Shown here: positions 16,499 to 25,300 of the stretch, piece after piece
How the letters are laid out: each line of letters opens with the position of its first letter
Position numbering within the stretch: position 1 is the first letter of the stretch
Assembly: GCA_013151835.1 (NCBI GenBank)
Contig: JAADHK010000048.1
Location: 1 to 43,902, forward strand
DNA: 43,902 bases
Reading direction: 5' to 3'
Source: Deltaproteobacteria bacterium
Lineage (GTDB): Bacteria > Desulfobacterota > Desulfobacteria > Desulfobacterales > Desulfosalsimonadaceae
The notes under the pieces: generated by a model
What the model was told of the DNA's origin: nothing
The model's input: only the letters and a program-made list of their open reading frames with translations
Databases searched by the model: none
Position numbers and translations under genes: made by a program

Positions 16499-16582
16499 GT
16501 TATTTTTATCCGTGCTGAAATTTGATGTTCTGTGGTCGGACAGGCCGCCATGACGCCGACCTATACGGGAGATGAAATATCC

Positions 16583-17149
16583 ATGAAAGAAGAATTGATC
16601 CGGCTTATCTGTGAAAAATCCTTTCAATATAATGACGAGCCGGTATTCAAACTGGCATCCGGGAAGATGAGCCGGTTTTACATCAATTGCAAGCCCGTGA
16701 CTTTAAGCGCGCGCGGGATGTTTCTCATAGGCCATCTGGTTTTTGATGCCCTGCGGCAGACGAAAGTGGCCGGCGTGGGCGGGCTGACATTCGGGGCTGA
16801 TCCCATAGCGGTTGCCACTGCGTTTGTATCGGAGTTAAAGGGTGCGTCCATGAAAGCCTTTTCCATAAGAAAGGCGCAAAAGGATCACGGCATTATCCGG
16901 TGGATCGAGGGGGACATGGAAAAAGATGAGCCGGTTGCCATTGTAGAGGATGTCGCAACGACCGGCGGCTCGACCATTAAGGCCATAAACCGGGCAAGAA
17001 GCGAGGGGTTAAACGTTAAAAAAGTGATCGTCCTGGTGGACCGGCGTGAGGGCGGGCTTGAAAATATCCGCGAACTTGTTTCCGATACCACGGCCATCAT
17101 TACAAGAGATGAGTTGATCGCGGCCTGGAAAAAGGCAAAGGGGATTTAA
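16583..17149 (+). CDS. pyrE: Orotate phosphoribosyltransferase
   Basis: About 188 residues from the ATG at 16583, preceded by GGGAGA; a longer in-frame start at 16532 has no ribosome-binding site and would add non-conserved residues. The protein converts orotate and PRPP to OMP in pyrimidine synthesis. The PRPP-binding loop is [14 protein letters not shown] (about 118-131), and the N-terminal [16 protein letters not shown] block and GADPIA segment are typical of PyrE. It appears monocistronic. Element copy D lies just upstream, so the native promoter may have been displaced or may lie in the 84-base gap. Cytosolic dimer by family knowledge. Confidence 0.95.
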   Translation: MKEELIRLICEKSFQYNDEPVFKLASGKMSRFYINCKPVTLSARGMFLIGHLVFDALRQTKVAGVGGLTFGADPIAVATAFVSELKGASMKAFSIRKAQKDHGIIRWIEGDMEKDEPVAIVEDVATTGGSTIKAINRARSEGLNVKKVIVLVDRREGGLENIRELVSDTTAIITRDELIAAWKKAKGI

Positions 17150-17228
17150 GCATAACGCTGACAAGTCGGAACTAAAAAGGTTTAATGATTCTATTGCCGG
17201 AATAACACGAAAATTTCCGGATAAGGAC

Positions 17229-17609
17229 CTAAACCGGCACATACGTGGCGCAGGCGTCATCCGATTCCCACACGATGACCCGTGAGACCCGTATCCCGGC
17301 CAGCCCATTTTCATCAATCTTCCTGCCAAAGGATGCGGCAATATAATTTGCAATATTTTCGGAAGACGGGTTGCCGTCGGAAAAAGGGGAAAGTTCGTTT
17401 AGAAATTTATGATCCAGGGCATCGATTATTTCCGCCAGATACTTTTTAACGATGCCGAAATCGATGAGCACTCCGGATTCGAGGAGTTTGTCTCCTGCCA
17501 CGCACAGTTCGACCTTCCAGTTATGGCCGTGGAGGTTTTCACATTTTTCGGTCACCATCTTGAGCTGATGGGCTGCGGCAAAACGGGTGACTACCTTTAA
17601 TTCATACAT
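17229..17609 (-). CDS. queD: 6-carboxy-5,6,7,8-tetrahydropterin synthase
   Basis: 126 residues. Zinc ligands are His14 (FAAAHQL), His27 and His29 (LHGHNW); the catalytic cysteine is Cys23 (EKCENLHGH). Asp66-His67 (ALDHKFLN), the SSENIA block and Glu115 (VWES) complete the QueD/PTPS signature. It makes 6-carboxytetrahydropterin from dihydroneopterin triphosphate, the first committed step of queuosine synthesis. QueC, QueE and QueF are not in the window. The gene is separated from dnaJ upstream by a 95-bp palindromic element; no preQ1 riboswitch was recognised before it. Confidence 0.93.
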   Translation of the reverse strand: MYELKVVTRFAAAHQLKMVTEKCENLHGHNWKVELCVAGDKLLESGVLIDFGIVKKYLAEIIDALDHKFLNELSPFSDGNPSSENIANYIAASFGRKIDENGLAGIRVSRVIVWESDDACATYVPV

Positions 17610-17624
17610 TTTATACCTGTTATC

Positions 17625-17719
17625 CTTCCAGATATTTAATTTGGGCTACGTTATCGGTCGGAAATATACCCTTAGTATTATTTCCTCCCTCTGGCCTTGC
17701 CAAATTAAATATCTGAAAG
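17625..17719. repeat. 95-bp palindromic element between dnaJ and queD
   Basis: Terminal arms of 20 bases (17625-17644 and 17700-17719) are complementary at 19 positions, with core CAGATATTTAATTTGG. A second inner pair, GGAAATA and TATTTCC, surrounds the centre. The sequence is unrelated to elements A-G. It lies between two minus-strand genes and could be another small mobile palindrome or a 3'-end hairpin for dnaJ mRNA. No run of U follows. Confidence 0.7.
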
Positions 17720-17754
17720 TCTGCGTTAAAATTAATAGTTTATCTTAGGGTGTG

Positions 17755-18864
17755 CTATGCGCCGCCCTTGAATATACGTTTGATTTTAGACGTGAACTTT
17801 TCCGATTCGAGCTGGGCCACCTCTTTTAAGAGTTCTTCCTGGCGCTTGTTTAAGTGACGGGGAGTCTTCAAATCAACCAGAACGATCTGATCGCCGGGGG
17901 AGTTTGAACGCAGCGACATGATCCCCTGACCGCGTAACCTGATGGTGTCTCCGTATTGCGTACCCTTGGGAATTTTCAATGTTGTTTCGCCCTTTAATGT
18001 CGGAACCGTGACTTCGTCCCCCAGGGCGGCCTGGATAAAGGAAAGTTCGATGCGGCAGACAACATCGTTGTTTTGCCGTTCAAAAAAATCATGCGGGTGT
18101 ACGTGTAAAAACACGTAAAGGTCTCCGGGAGGCCCGCCGTTTGTCCCGGGTTCGCCTTCGCCGGTCAGCCTGAGTTTTGATCCGTTATCCACGCCTGCGG
18201 GAATCTTTAAGGTAACCTTTTTGGCGACCACTACCTGGGTCTTTCCCCGGCATTCCGGGCATGGATCTACGATGACCTTCCCTTCGCCCCGGCAATGTGG
18301 GCAGGTTGTCTTGACCGAGAAAAAACCCTGGGTCCGGACAAATTGGCCCGTTCCCCTGCAATGGGAGCATGTTTTTGCCTCGGTTCCGGGTCTGGCGCCG
18401 GTGCCGTTGCAGGTGCCGCATACCTGGTATTTTTCGATATCAATTTCGGTTTCAATGCCAAAGGCGGCTTCCATGAACTCTATGCTCAGGTCATATCGCA
18501 AATCCGAGCCCCTGTATGCCCGGCTGCCGGAACCCCGGCGTCCTGAAGAACCGAAAAGGTCTTCAAAAATATCTCCAAAATTCGAGAAAATATCATCGAA
18601 ATTTCTGAATCCGCCGGAAAACCCTCCGTTCATACCCTCAAGGCCCCTGTGGCCGTATTGGTCGTAAATCTGGCGTTTTTCAGGATTTGACAATATTTCG
18701 TAGGCTTCCGCCGCTTCCTTGAAATGGTCTTCGGCCGCCTTGTCCCCGGGGTTACGGTCGGGATGATATTTCATCGCAACCTTTCTGTACCGGGCTTTCA
18801 TCTCGTTTTCATCGGCATCCCTGGAAATGCCTAAAATTTCGTAATAATCTCTTTTTCCGCTCAT
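17755..18864 (-). CDS. dnaJ: Chaperone protein DnaJ (Hsp40)
   Basis: 369 residues, full-length type I. The J domain (1-72) has HPD at 34-36 (KYHPDRNPG). A short Gly/Phe-rich region follows, then four CxxCxGxG zinc repeats (CGTCNGTG, CSHCRGTG, CPHCRGEG, CPECRGKT), the last with T in place of the final G, then the two C-terminal substrate-binding domains. It presents unfolded substrates to DnaK and stimulates its ATPase. DnaK and GrpE genes are not nearby, and no CIRCE (HrcA) site was found upstream. Start supported by family alignment; the Shine-Dalgarno is weak. Confidence 0.96.
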   Translation of the reverse strand: MSGKRDYYEILGISRDADENEMKARYRKVAMKYHPDRNPGDKAAEDHFKEAAEAYEILSNPEKRQIYDQYGHRGLEGMNGGFSGGFRNFDDIFSNFGDIFEDLFGSSGRRGSGSRAYRGSDLRYDLSIEFMEAAFGIETEIDIEKYQVCGTCNGTGARPGTEAKTCSHCRGTGQFVRTQGFFSVKTTCPHCRGEGKVIVDPCPECRGKTQVVVAKKVTLKIPAGVDNGSKLRLTGEGEPGTNGGPPGDLYVFLHVHPHDFFERQNNDVVCRIELSFIQAALGDEVTVPTLKGETTLKIPKGTQYGDTIRLRGQGIMSLRSNSPGDQIVLVDLKTPRHLNKRQEELLKEVAQLESEKFTSKIKRIFKGGA

Positions 18865-18901
18865 TTATCAGTCTATTTTTGTATTTGTTGTTGTTTAATC
18901 C

Positions 18902-18944
18902 CCCGCGTTAAATTTACATCGGAAATCAGATGTGTTAAGGCGGG
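18902..18944. promoter_or_regulatory. Inverted repeat between divergent dnaJ and ubiE
   Basis: CCCGCGTTAA and TTAAGGCGGG are complementary at nine of ten positions, with an inner CATC/GATG pair. The site lies 38 bases before the dnaJ start and about 78 bases before the ubiE start, in a shared divergent promoter region. It is not a CIRCE sequence. It may be an operator or a hairpin; no regulator can be named. Confidence 0.4.
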
Positions 18945-19021
18945 TGATAATATGTTATGGAATTTTGCTATAAGGTGTGTGCAACTATAATGCAATAGTA
19001 ATTCTTAATTCCGGATTGTCA

Positions 19022-19741
19022 ATGAACGGACATGAACTCGATTTTGTCAAGCCGATGTTTGACGCCATCGCCCCGAAATACGATTTTTTAAACCGTCTAT
19101 TAAGCCTGCGCCAGGACGTGGTGTGGCGGCGGAAGTTGGTGTCCGCGCTCGATATTCCGCAAAACGGCCGTGTTCTTGACGTGGCCTGCGGAACCGGCGA
19201 CGTGGTCATGGAAATCCTTGCCCAAAAAAGGCCCACGCTCACCTGCGGGCTTGATTTTGCAGCCGCCATGCTCGAAATCGCAAAACAGAAAACCGCAGTA
19301 AACGCCGACAGGTCCAATACTCCCGCCATCTGTTTTGTGGCCGGAAACGGGCTTTGTCTTCCGTTTTCAGACCTTAGCTTCGATGCCGTCACCATCGCCT
19401 TTGGTATCCGTAATATAATGGACCGTTCCGCCGCCCTGCGGGAATTTCACCGGGTGCTGCGGCCGGGCGGAATGGTCGCGGTTCTGGAACTCGCCACGCC
19501 GACCACCCGGTTTTTCAAGGCCCTTTACCTGCTTTATTTCATGCGGCTGCTTCCGGCCATCGGAGGGCTGTTTTCGAAAAACACCAGGGCGTACAAATAT
19601 CTTCCGGATTCGGTTCTCCGGTTTCCCGAGGCTTCGGAATTTGCCGGCATTATATGCTCGGCTGGTTTTACTGAGGTCAAATACACCGCATTGACTTTCG
19701 GCGCAGCTACGCTTTATATTGGGAAAAAATCGAGATTGTGA
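19022..19741 (+). CDS. ubiE: UbiE/MenG demethylmenaquinone methyltransferase
   Basis: About 239 residues from the ATG at 19022; a GTG at 18977 would add 15 residues but overlaps its own AAGGT. The SAM-binding motif is VLDVACGTGD (51-60). Family blocks FVKPMFDAIAPKYDFLN, GNGLCLPF, DAVTIAFGIRN and HRVLRPGG are all present. The enzyme C-methylates demethylmenaquinone (or the ubiquinone precursor) using S-adenosylmethionine; in an anaerobic deltaproteobacterium menaquinone is the likely product. A DUF481 outer-membrane gene follows after 30 bases and may be co-transcribed. The UbiB-like gene at 14767 could act in the same pathway. Confidence 0.9.
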   Translation: MNGHELDFVKPMFDAIAPKYDFLNRLLSLRQDVVWRRKLVSALDIPQNGRVLDVACGTGDVVMEILAQKRPTLTCGLDFAAAMLEIAKQKTAVNADRSNTPAICFVAGNGLCLPFSDLSFDAVTIAFGIRNIMDRSAALREFHRVLRPGGMVAVLELATPTTRFFKALYLLYFMRLLPAIGGLFSKNTRAYKYLPDSVLRFPEASEFAGIICSAGFTEVKYTALTFGAATLYIGKKSRL

Positions 19742-19771
19742 TGTTTATTTAATTTTGAAAAAGGAGAAAGA

Positions 19772-20536
19772 ATGAAGCCTGTTAAATGTATTTTGTTTTT
19801 ATTTACCGCACTTATTTTAATCGCGTTTTCCGGCACGGCGGCGCTTTGTGCCGACACACCTGAATCATCACCTTGGAAGAGTGAGGCCGAACTCGGCTAC
19901 CTTTTAACCTCTGGGAATACCGAAACCCAGACGGCAAACGCAAAGTTAAATGTCATACGCGATTCTGAAAGCTGGAAACATCAGTTTGGCGCTTCGGGAG
20001 TTTATAGTTCGGAAAAATCGTCCGCAACGGGAAAAGGTACGGCTACCGCCCAGAAGTACCGTTTGTCCGGCCAGAGCAACTACAAGTTTGACGACAAAAA
20101 CGCGGTCTTCGGCCTGCTCACCTACGAGAACGACCGGTTTTCCGGCTATAAGTACCAGCTTTCCTTTGCCGCCGGTTATTCGCGGCAGATACTAAAGACC
20201 GACACCCTTGATCTTTCCGCCGAACTCGGCCCGGGCTACCGGATCAACAAACTCGAAGACGGCTCAACGTCCGATATCGACGAAACCGAGATGGTCGGTC
20301 ATGCCGCCGGTTTTTTTGCCTGGAAACTGAGCAAAACAGCCACTTTTACCCAGACAATAAGCGTGGATGCCGGATCACAGAGCGTCATCACCCGATCGGT
20401 TACGGCGCTAAAATCACAGATTAACGGGCACCTGGCCATGAAGGCTTCATACACCGTGAAGAACACGAGCAAGGTTCCGGCCGGAACTGAAAAGACCGAC
20501 ACCGAGACTGCCCTGACTCTGGTTTTCAGCTTCTGA
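19772..20536 (+). CDS. DUF481 family outer-membrane protein (YdiY-like)
   Basis: 254 residues with a signal peptide (about 1-27, ending ALCA before DTPES). The mature part begins WKSEAELGYLLTSGNTETQT, the typical DUF481 opening, and continues with alternating amphipathic strands expected of an outer-membrane beta-barrel. It ends in phenylalanine (LTLVFSF), the usual signal for BAM insertion. E. coli YdiY is salt- or acid-induced, but the family's molecular role is not established. AAGGAG lies about eight bases before the ATG. It sits between ubiE and cstA on the same strand. Confidence 0.87.
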   Translation: MKPVKCILFLFTALILIAFSGTAALCADTPESSPWKSEAELGYLLTSGNTETQTANAKLNVIRDSESWKHQFGASGVYSSEKSSATGKGTATAQKYRLSGQSNYKFDDKNAVFGLLTYENDRFSGYKYQLSFAAGYSRQILKTDTLDLSAELGPGYRINKLEDGSTSDIDETEMVGHAAGFFAWKLSKTATFTQTISVDAGSQSVITRSVTALKSQINGHLAMKASYTVKNTSKVPAGTEKTDTETALTLVFSF

Positions 20537-20574
20537 CGACTCCGGAACCTTACCGATAAGGATATAAACAGACT

Positions 20575-22281
20575 ATGAATTCACTGTTTTTAACCATTAT
20601 CATATTTGCAGGCTTTATTGTCGCCTACAACACCTACGGCCGGTTTCTGGGGAAAAGGATATTCAAGCTTGCAACCGAGAATGTATGCCCGTCGCACAGG
20701 CTTCAGGACGATATTGATTTTGTCCCCACGAACCGTCATGTGCTGTTCGGGCATCATTTCACATCCATTGCGGGCCTCGGCCCCATTGTCGGTCCGGCTG
20801 TGGGCATGATCTGGGGGTGGGTGCCTGCCATGCTGTGGGTATTTTTCGGCTCTATCTTCATAGGGGCCGTCCATGACTTCGGGGCACTGATCGTCTCATT
20901 GCGCCATGACGGCCGCTCTATCGGCGATATATCGGCGGACCTTATCAACCACCGCGTAAGAACCCTGTTTCTGCTCATCATTTTTTTTCTGCTTCTGATT
21001 GTAATCGCGGTTTTCGCGCTGGTCATCGCCATACTCTTTACCATGTATCCACAGTCCGTAATCCCCATATGGGTGGAAATACCTATCGCGGTTTGGCTCG
21101 GGTACCGGGTCTATCACAAAAACGGCCATCTTCTGGGCTTGAGCATCGTGGCGGTTGTCATCATGTACGCATTTGTGGTGGTGGGCGCTTATTACCCAAT
21201 TGATTTGCGGTCGCTCGGCTTGAGCAAGAGCGGAGTCCTCGTGGTTTGGATGGTCATTCTCTATATCTATGCCTATATCGCCTCGATACTGCCCGTACAG
21301 ACCCTGCTTCAACCCAGGGATTTCATCAATTCCCACCAGCTCCTTATCGCCCTTGGTATCCTTTGCCTCGGAGTTCTGTTCGCAAGGCCCGAGATTGTGG
21401 CGCCTGCATACGTCCCCCATCCCCCGGGCGCGCCTTCCATGCTGCCGTTTATCTTTGTGGTAATAGCCTGCGGAGCCCTTTCCGGTTTCCATTCTCTGGT
21501 GAGCTCGGGCACTTCTTCTAAACAATGCTATTCCGAAAACGATGCCCGGTTCGTGGGATATGGATCGATGCTCATGGAAGGGGCGCTTGCGGCCCTGGTC
21601 ATAGTATCATGTGCCGGTGGTTTGGGGATGGGCCTGAAAAGCAACGGGGAATTCTATACCGGCGCTGCCGCATTTTCCCACTATTATTCCTCGTGGGCAG
21701 CCGTAAGCGGGCTGGGGGCTAAAATAAACGCCTTTGTTTACGGGGCGTCCAACATGGTTGCCGAGTTCGGAATACCGCACAATATCACTATAACGATCAT
21801 GGGGGTGTTTATCGTATCCTTCGCCGGCACAACCCTTGACACAGCCACCCGTCTTCAGAGATATATCGTAGGGGAGATTGCCACGGCCTATCATATGCCG
21901 ATCCTGGCAAAGAGGCACCCCGCAACGCTTATCGCGGTTTTGACGGCCTTTGGCCTGGCCTTTTTCAACGGCTCGGGCAAAGGCGCGCTGATGCTCTGGC
22001 CCCTTTTCGGAACCGTTAATCAGCTTCTGGGCACCATGGCTCTGCTCGTCATCACAATCTACCTGATTCGCCGGAAGATTCCCGCATTTTATACCGCCAT
22101 TCCCCTCCTCTTCATGGTGATCATGACCGGCTGGGCCATGTCAGTGAATCTCGTCGATTATTTTGAAAAGCAAAATATTCTTCTTTTTGTCATCGGGGGA
22201 ATTGTTTTCATCCTCGAATTATGGATGATCGTGGAGGCGGGTGTTTTTCTGAAAAATCATGCGACCCGTTCGATGCCATAG
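20575..22281 (+). CDS. cstA: Carbon starvation protein CstA family transporter
   Basis: 568 residues, many transmembrane helices. CstA blocks include the N-terminal YNTYGRFLGKRIF, the FGHHFTSIAGLGPIVGPA segment, the GCxxGAxHDF-like region (IGAVHDFGAL) and SSGTSSKQ. E. coli CstA and BtsT import peptides or pyruvate; the substrate here is unknown. It is shorter than E. coli CstA (about 700 residues), as in many related bacteria. It follows the DUF481 gene by 38 bases. The stop codon is embedded in a perfect 26-bp palindrome. Confidence 0.93.
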   Translation: MNSLFLTIIIFAGFIVAYNTYGRFLGKRIFKLATENVCPSHRLQDDIDFVPTNRHVLFGHHFTSIAGLGPIVGPAVGMIWGWVPAMLWVFFGSIFIGAVHDFGALIVSLRHDGRSIGDISADLINHRVRTLFLLIIFFLLLIVIAVFALVIAILFTMYPQSVIPIWVEIPIAVWLGYRVYHKNGHLLGLSIVAVVIMYAFVVVGAYYPIDLRSLGLSKSGVLVVWMVILYIYAYIASILPVQTLLQPRDFINSHQLLIALGILCLGVLFARPEIVAPAYVPHPPGAPSMLPFIFVVIACGALSGFHSLVSSGTSSKQCYSENDARFVGYGSMLMEGALAALVIVSCAGGLGMGLKSNGEFYTGAAAFSHYYSSWAAVSGLGAKINAFVYGASNMVAEFGIPHNITITIMGVFIVSFAGTTLDTATRLQRYIVGEIATAYHMPILAKRHPATLIAVLTAFGLAFFNGSGKGALMLWPLFGTVNQLLGTMALLVITIYLIRRKIPAFYTAIPLLFMVIMTGWAMSVNLVDYFEKQNILLFVIGGIVFILELWMIVEAGVFLKNHATRSMP

Positions 22282-22304
22282 AGACAAGGCATGCCTTGTC
22301 TCTA
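22279..22304. repeat. Perfect 26-bp palindrome overlapping the cstA stop codon
   Basis: TAGAGACAAGGCA is followed at once by its exact reverse complement. The first three bases are the TAG stop of cstA. There is no U-tract, so it is not a classic terminator. Palindromes built on GTAGAGAC are dispersed repeats in several bacterial groups, by general knowledge. It might have been acquired as a repeat at the gene end. Confidence 0.7.
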
Positions 22305-22358
22305 CCCGTCAAAAAAACACCGCTCGGATAAAATTTAACCACCCATAGGAGGTTAAAA

Positions 22359-25300
22359 ATGAACGAACAGGATCATGGCGGAAAGGGTTTGAGTATCGGT
22401 CGAAAAGTCAGGTCAGACGTCTGCCGGTTTCTTCCGGCGGATACCCGAACACGCACCGGGATGCAAGGACCATCCGGCGTGTTTTCAGTACTGCTCGTCT
22501 TCCTTTTTTCCGCCCTCTGTCTTTTTTGCTTTTCCGGGGTTGCGGCCGCATTTGACCTGGAATACGAAATGCGCTTTCAAAGCAATAATATCTGGCCGTT
22601 TTATGTGGGCAATACAAATATGGATATCGGGCTCCGCATCTATGTCGATACGGGAAAGATAAATGTGATTACCCTTAAGCGGGGCGAGACCGAGATCTAT
22701 ACCGTCACGTATCAGCCCGGTGAAGCCGCTTATAAGTTATACACGGTCGTTAATGACACGGGCCTTTCAAAGGGTGTCACCTACACCTACACTCTGACCA
22801 GAGTCACCAGGTGGACGGACACGGACGGCATTACACATTACGACTCCTATGAAAAAACTCTATCCGTCACAACCGGTGAGGTGCACGGCATCATTACCAG
22901 GAACATGACATGGAGCGGTGGGACGTGGGCCATTTCCGGATCGGCGCTCTATGATGTCCACAACGGATCCGGCGATCCCATTACCCAAAGTACCGCAATC
23001 AGGATTGACCCCGGAAAAACCCTTACGATCGGGTCTTCGGCAAGGGTTATCGGGGGTGGCTTTGTGGTATTCGGAGCTTTACACGCGGACGGCGCCGTTA
23101 TCACGGGTATGAATGTCAGGGCGGATGACCCGCAGTATGCCGATGATTATGCGTCTTCCTCCTTTTATATGAAAAATTGTGTGATTAACGGGATAAATGT
23201 TTTAGCAAGAAACGGGCCCGTCTTTGAATCGAATACGGCTACCGGCGATGCAAGCCTCTATTTCCGCAATTCCCCGGTCTTTTCTAAAAACACCTTTGCG
23301 GGCAAGGTTGTCATCCATTTTACCGACCCCGGTGACGAGGCCCGGGTCATATCCGGGCTCGATAGCCCGGAAGGGGAATTTTACATGGAGGGCGTAAAGG
23401 ACCTGATTGTTTCAGACTGCACGCTCAAAAAGATCGAGGTATACGGCGATCCCCTGCCGGACGGCGGCAACATCAAGCTTAACCATAACCGGATAAAGTC
23501 GGGTTTCATAAAGGTGACCGGGTTGTCGGCCGGCGATCTTGCCATCGATTACAACGTGTTTGAGGGGTCCCTTTTAGACAATTACATCTATCTTTCCTCG
23601 TTTTCGGACAATGGCGGCACCGGCACAAGGGAGATAAGGGGCAACCGGAGGCTGAGTAATATCACGCTTGGCGGTGATGGAAACGACGGGAGCGGGGTTT
23701 TTTACGTGACGGTCACGGAAAACGAAATATCGGGCGAAGGGGGCGTTTACCTTGAGAAAGGCGGCGGTTTCGGCATCTCCCTTGTTCGGGGAAGCAACAA
23801 TACCATCATCGCGAATACCCTTACCCATCCGGGTGACTCTACATTTCCTCCTTTCGTGGGCGGCGGCATCGGTCTCGGGTACGGGTTTAACGGCATAAAT
23901 CCCGTTGAGGAGGTATCGAATAATACCATAGAGGCCAATGGCATCAGCGGCTATAAAATCGGTATTTTTTTAGATGCCTGCAAGGAAAATCGGATTTACG
24001 GCAACACAATCGAAAACAATAATTACGGCATTGTCCTTTCCGCAGCCTCGGATAACTTCATCTCCCGAAATACGCTGAAGGCAAATACCCTAGCGAGCAT
24101 TTTCATGGGAGATTATTTTGGCATTGGGCACCTTCACCCGACTTTGAACCGGATTTACGACAATATTTTCATCTCGCTGTCCGGGCGTAATAACGTTACG
24201 GGCGAAAACTGGGGGATCACCCAACAGCTTCCAAACGGATGGGACAAGGCCAAGGCCAGCCAGCCGGATGGCCCCAATATCATTCATGGCCCCTATATCG
24301 GCGGAAACTACTGGAGCGACTACGACGGCGTGGACGCAGACGGAGACGGGCTGGGCGATACGCCTTATACAATAACCCAGACGAACGTGGACAACCTTCC
24401 CCTGGTCCTTCAGACGGTCAATTCAACCGGGGACGCCCCGGACCGGGACACCTCCGATGGCATCTGCGACACGGGAAACACGATTACCAGGGACGGAGCT
24501 TCCGAACCGGAGTGTACCCTGCGCGCGGCAATCCTCCAGGCATCCGTGTCGCCGACAGGCGGTAATATATTCTTTGGTATTCCGGGATCGGATATTCCGG
24601 TCATTTCTCCTTTACAGGGATTGGACGTTGTCGGGGACGGGATCAGCATAGACGGGACAACACAGCCCGGCGCCGGGGAGATCATATTAAAAGGTGATTC
24701 GGCAGGTACGGTCAGCGGCCTGGACTGCGCGGGTGACGATATAAGCATTGCGGGATTGACAATAGAAGGTTTTGCCGGGCACGGCATAATCCATGAGCCC
24801 CGGTTTGGGAGCCGTCTTATCCTGGCGGGCCTGAAAATCCGGAAAAATGGCGGGTGGGGGGTTTACCAGTCTTCCGAAAATTCCGGGGAGCCAATTGTCG
24901 TGACAAACACAACCATCCAAGGGAATCTCGAAGGCGGAATCTATACACGGACCGGGATCTCGCTCGGCTCGAAAAATCTGGTGATAAAAGAGAACGGGGG
25001 AGACGGCATATTCGACGGCAGCCGGTTTAGCTCTCAGGGCGTTTTTTTGGAAAACTCCCGGATCATGGATAACCGGGGAGCCGGAATTGATACCATACGC
25101 GGTGAAAGCGTCGTCCTCTTTACCGGCAATTCGGATGATCCGGCCGTGATTTCCGGCAACGGCGGGGCCGGCATTTGCGCTGCGGGCGACGTGACCGCCG
25201 GGTATGCTGAAATTACCGGCAACAGGGGGGACGGAATCGACAGCAGAGGGGAGAACGGAGTAACCCTCAGAAATGCATCAATTCATGGAAACTACGGGAA

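Noticed and set aside
17610-17754. preQ1 riboswitch before queD
   Set aside because: No compact aptamer-like hairpin with an A-rich tail was recognised; the region is occupied by the palindromic element.
18865-19021. CIRCE (HrcA) operator upstream of dnaJ
   Set aside because: No TTAGCACTC/GAGTGCTAA pair is present; only the unrelated inverted repeat at 18902-18944.
20896-21525. 209-codon minus-strand frame opposite cstA
   Set aside because: CstA is clearly coded on the plus strand; the antisense product is highly charged and lacks motifs.
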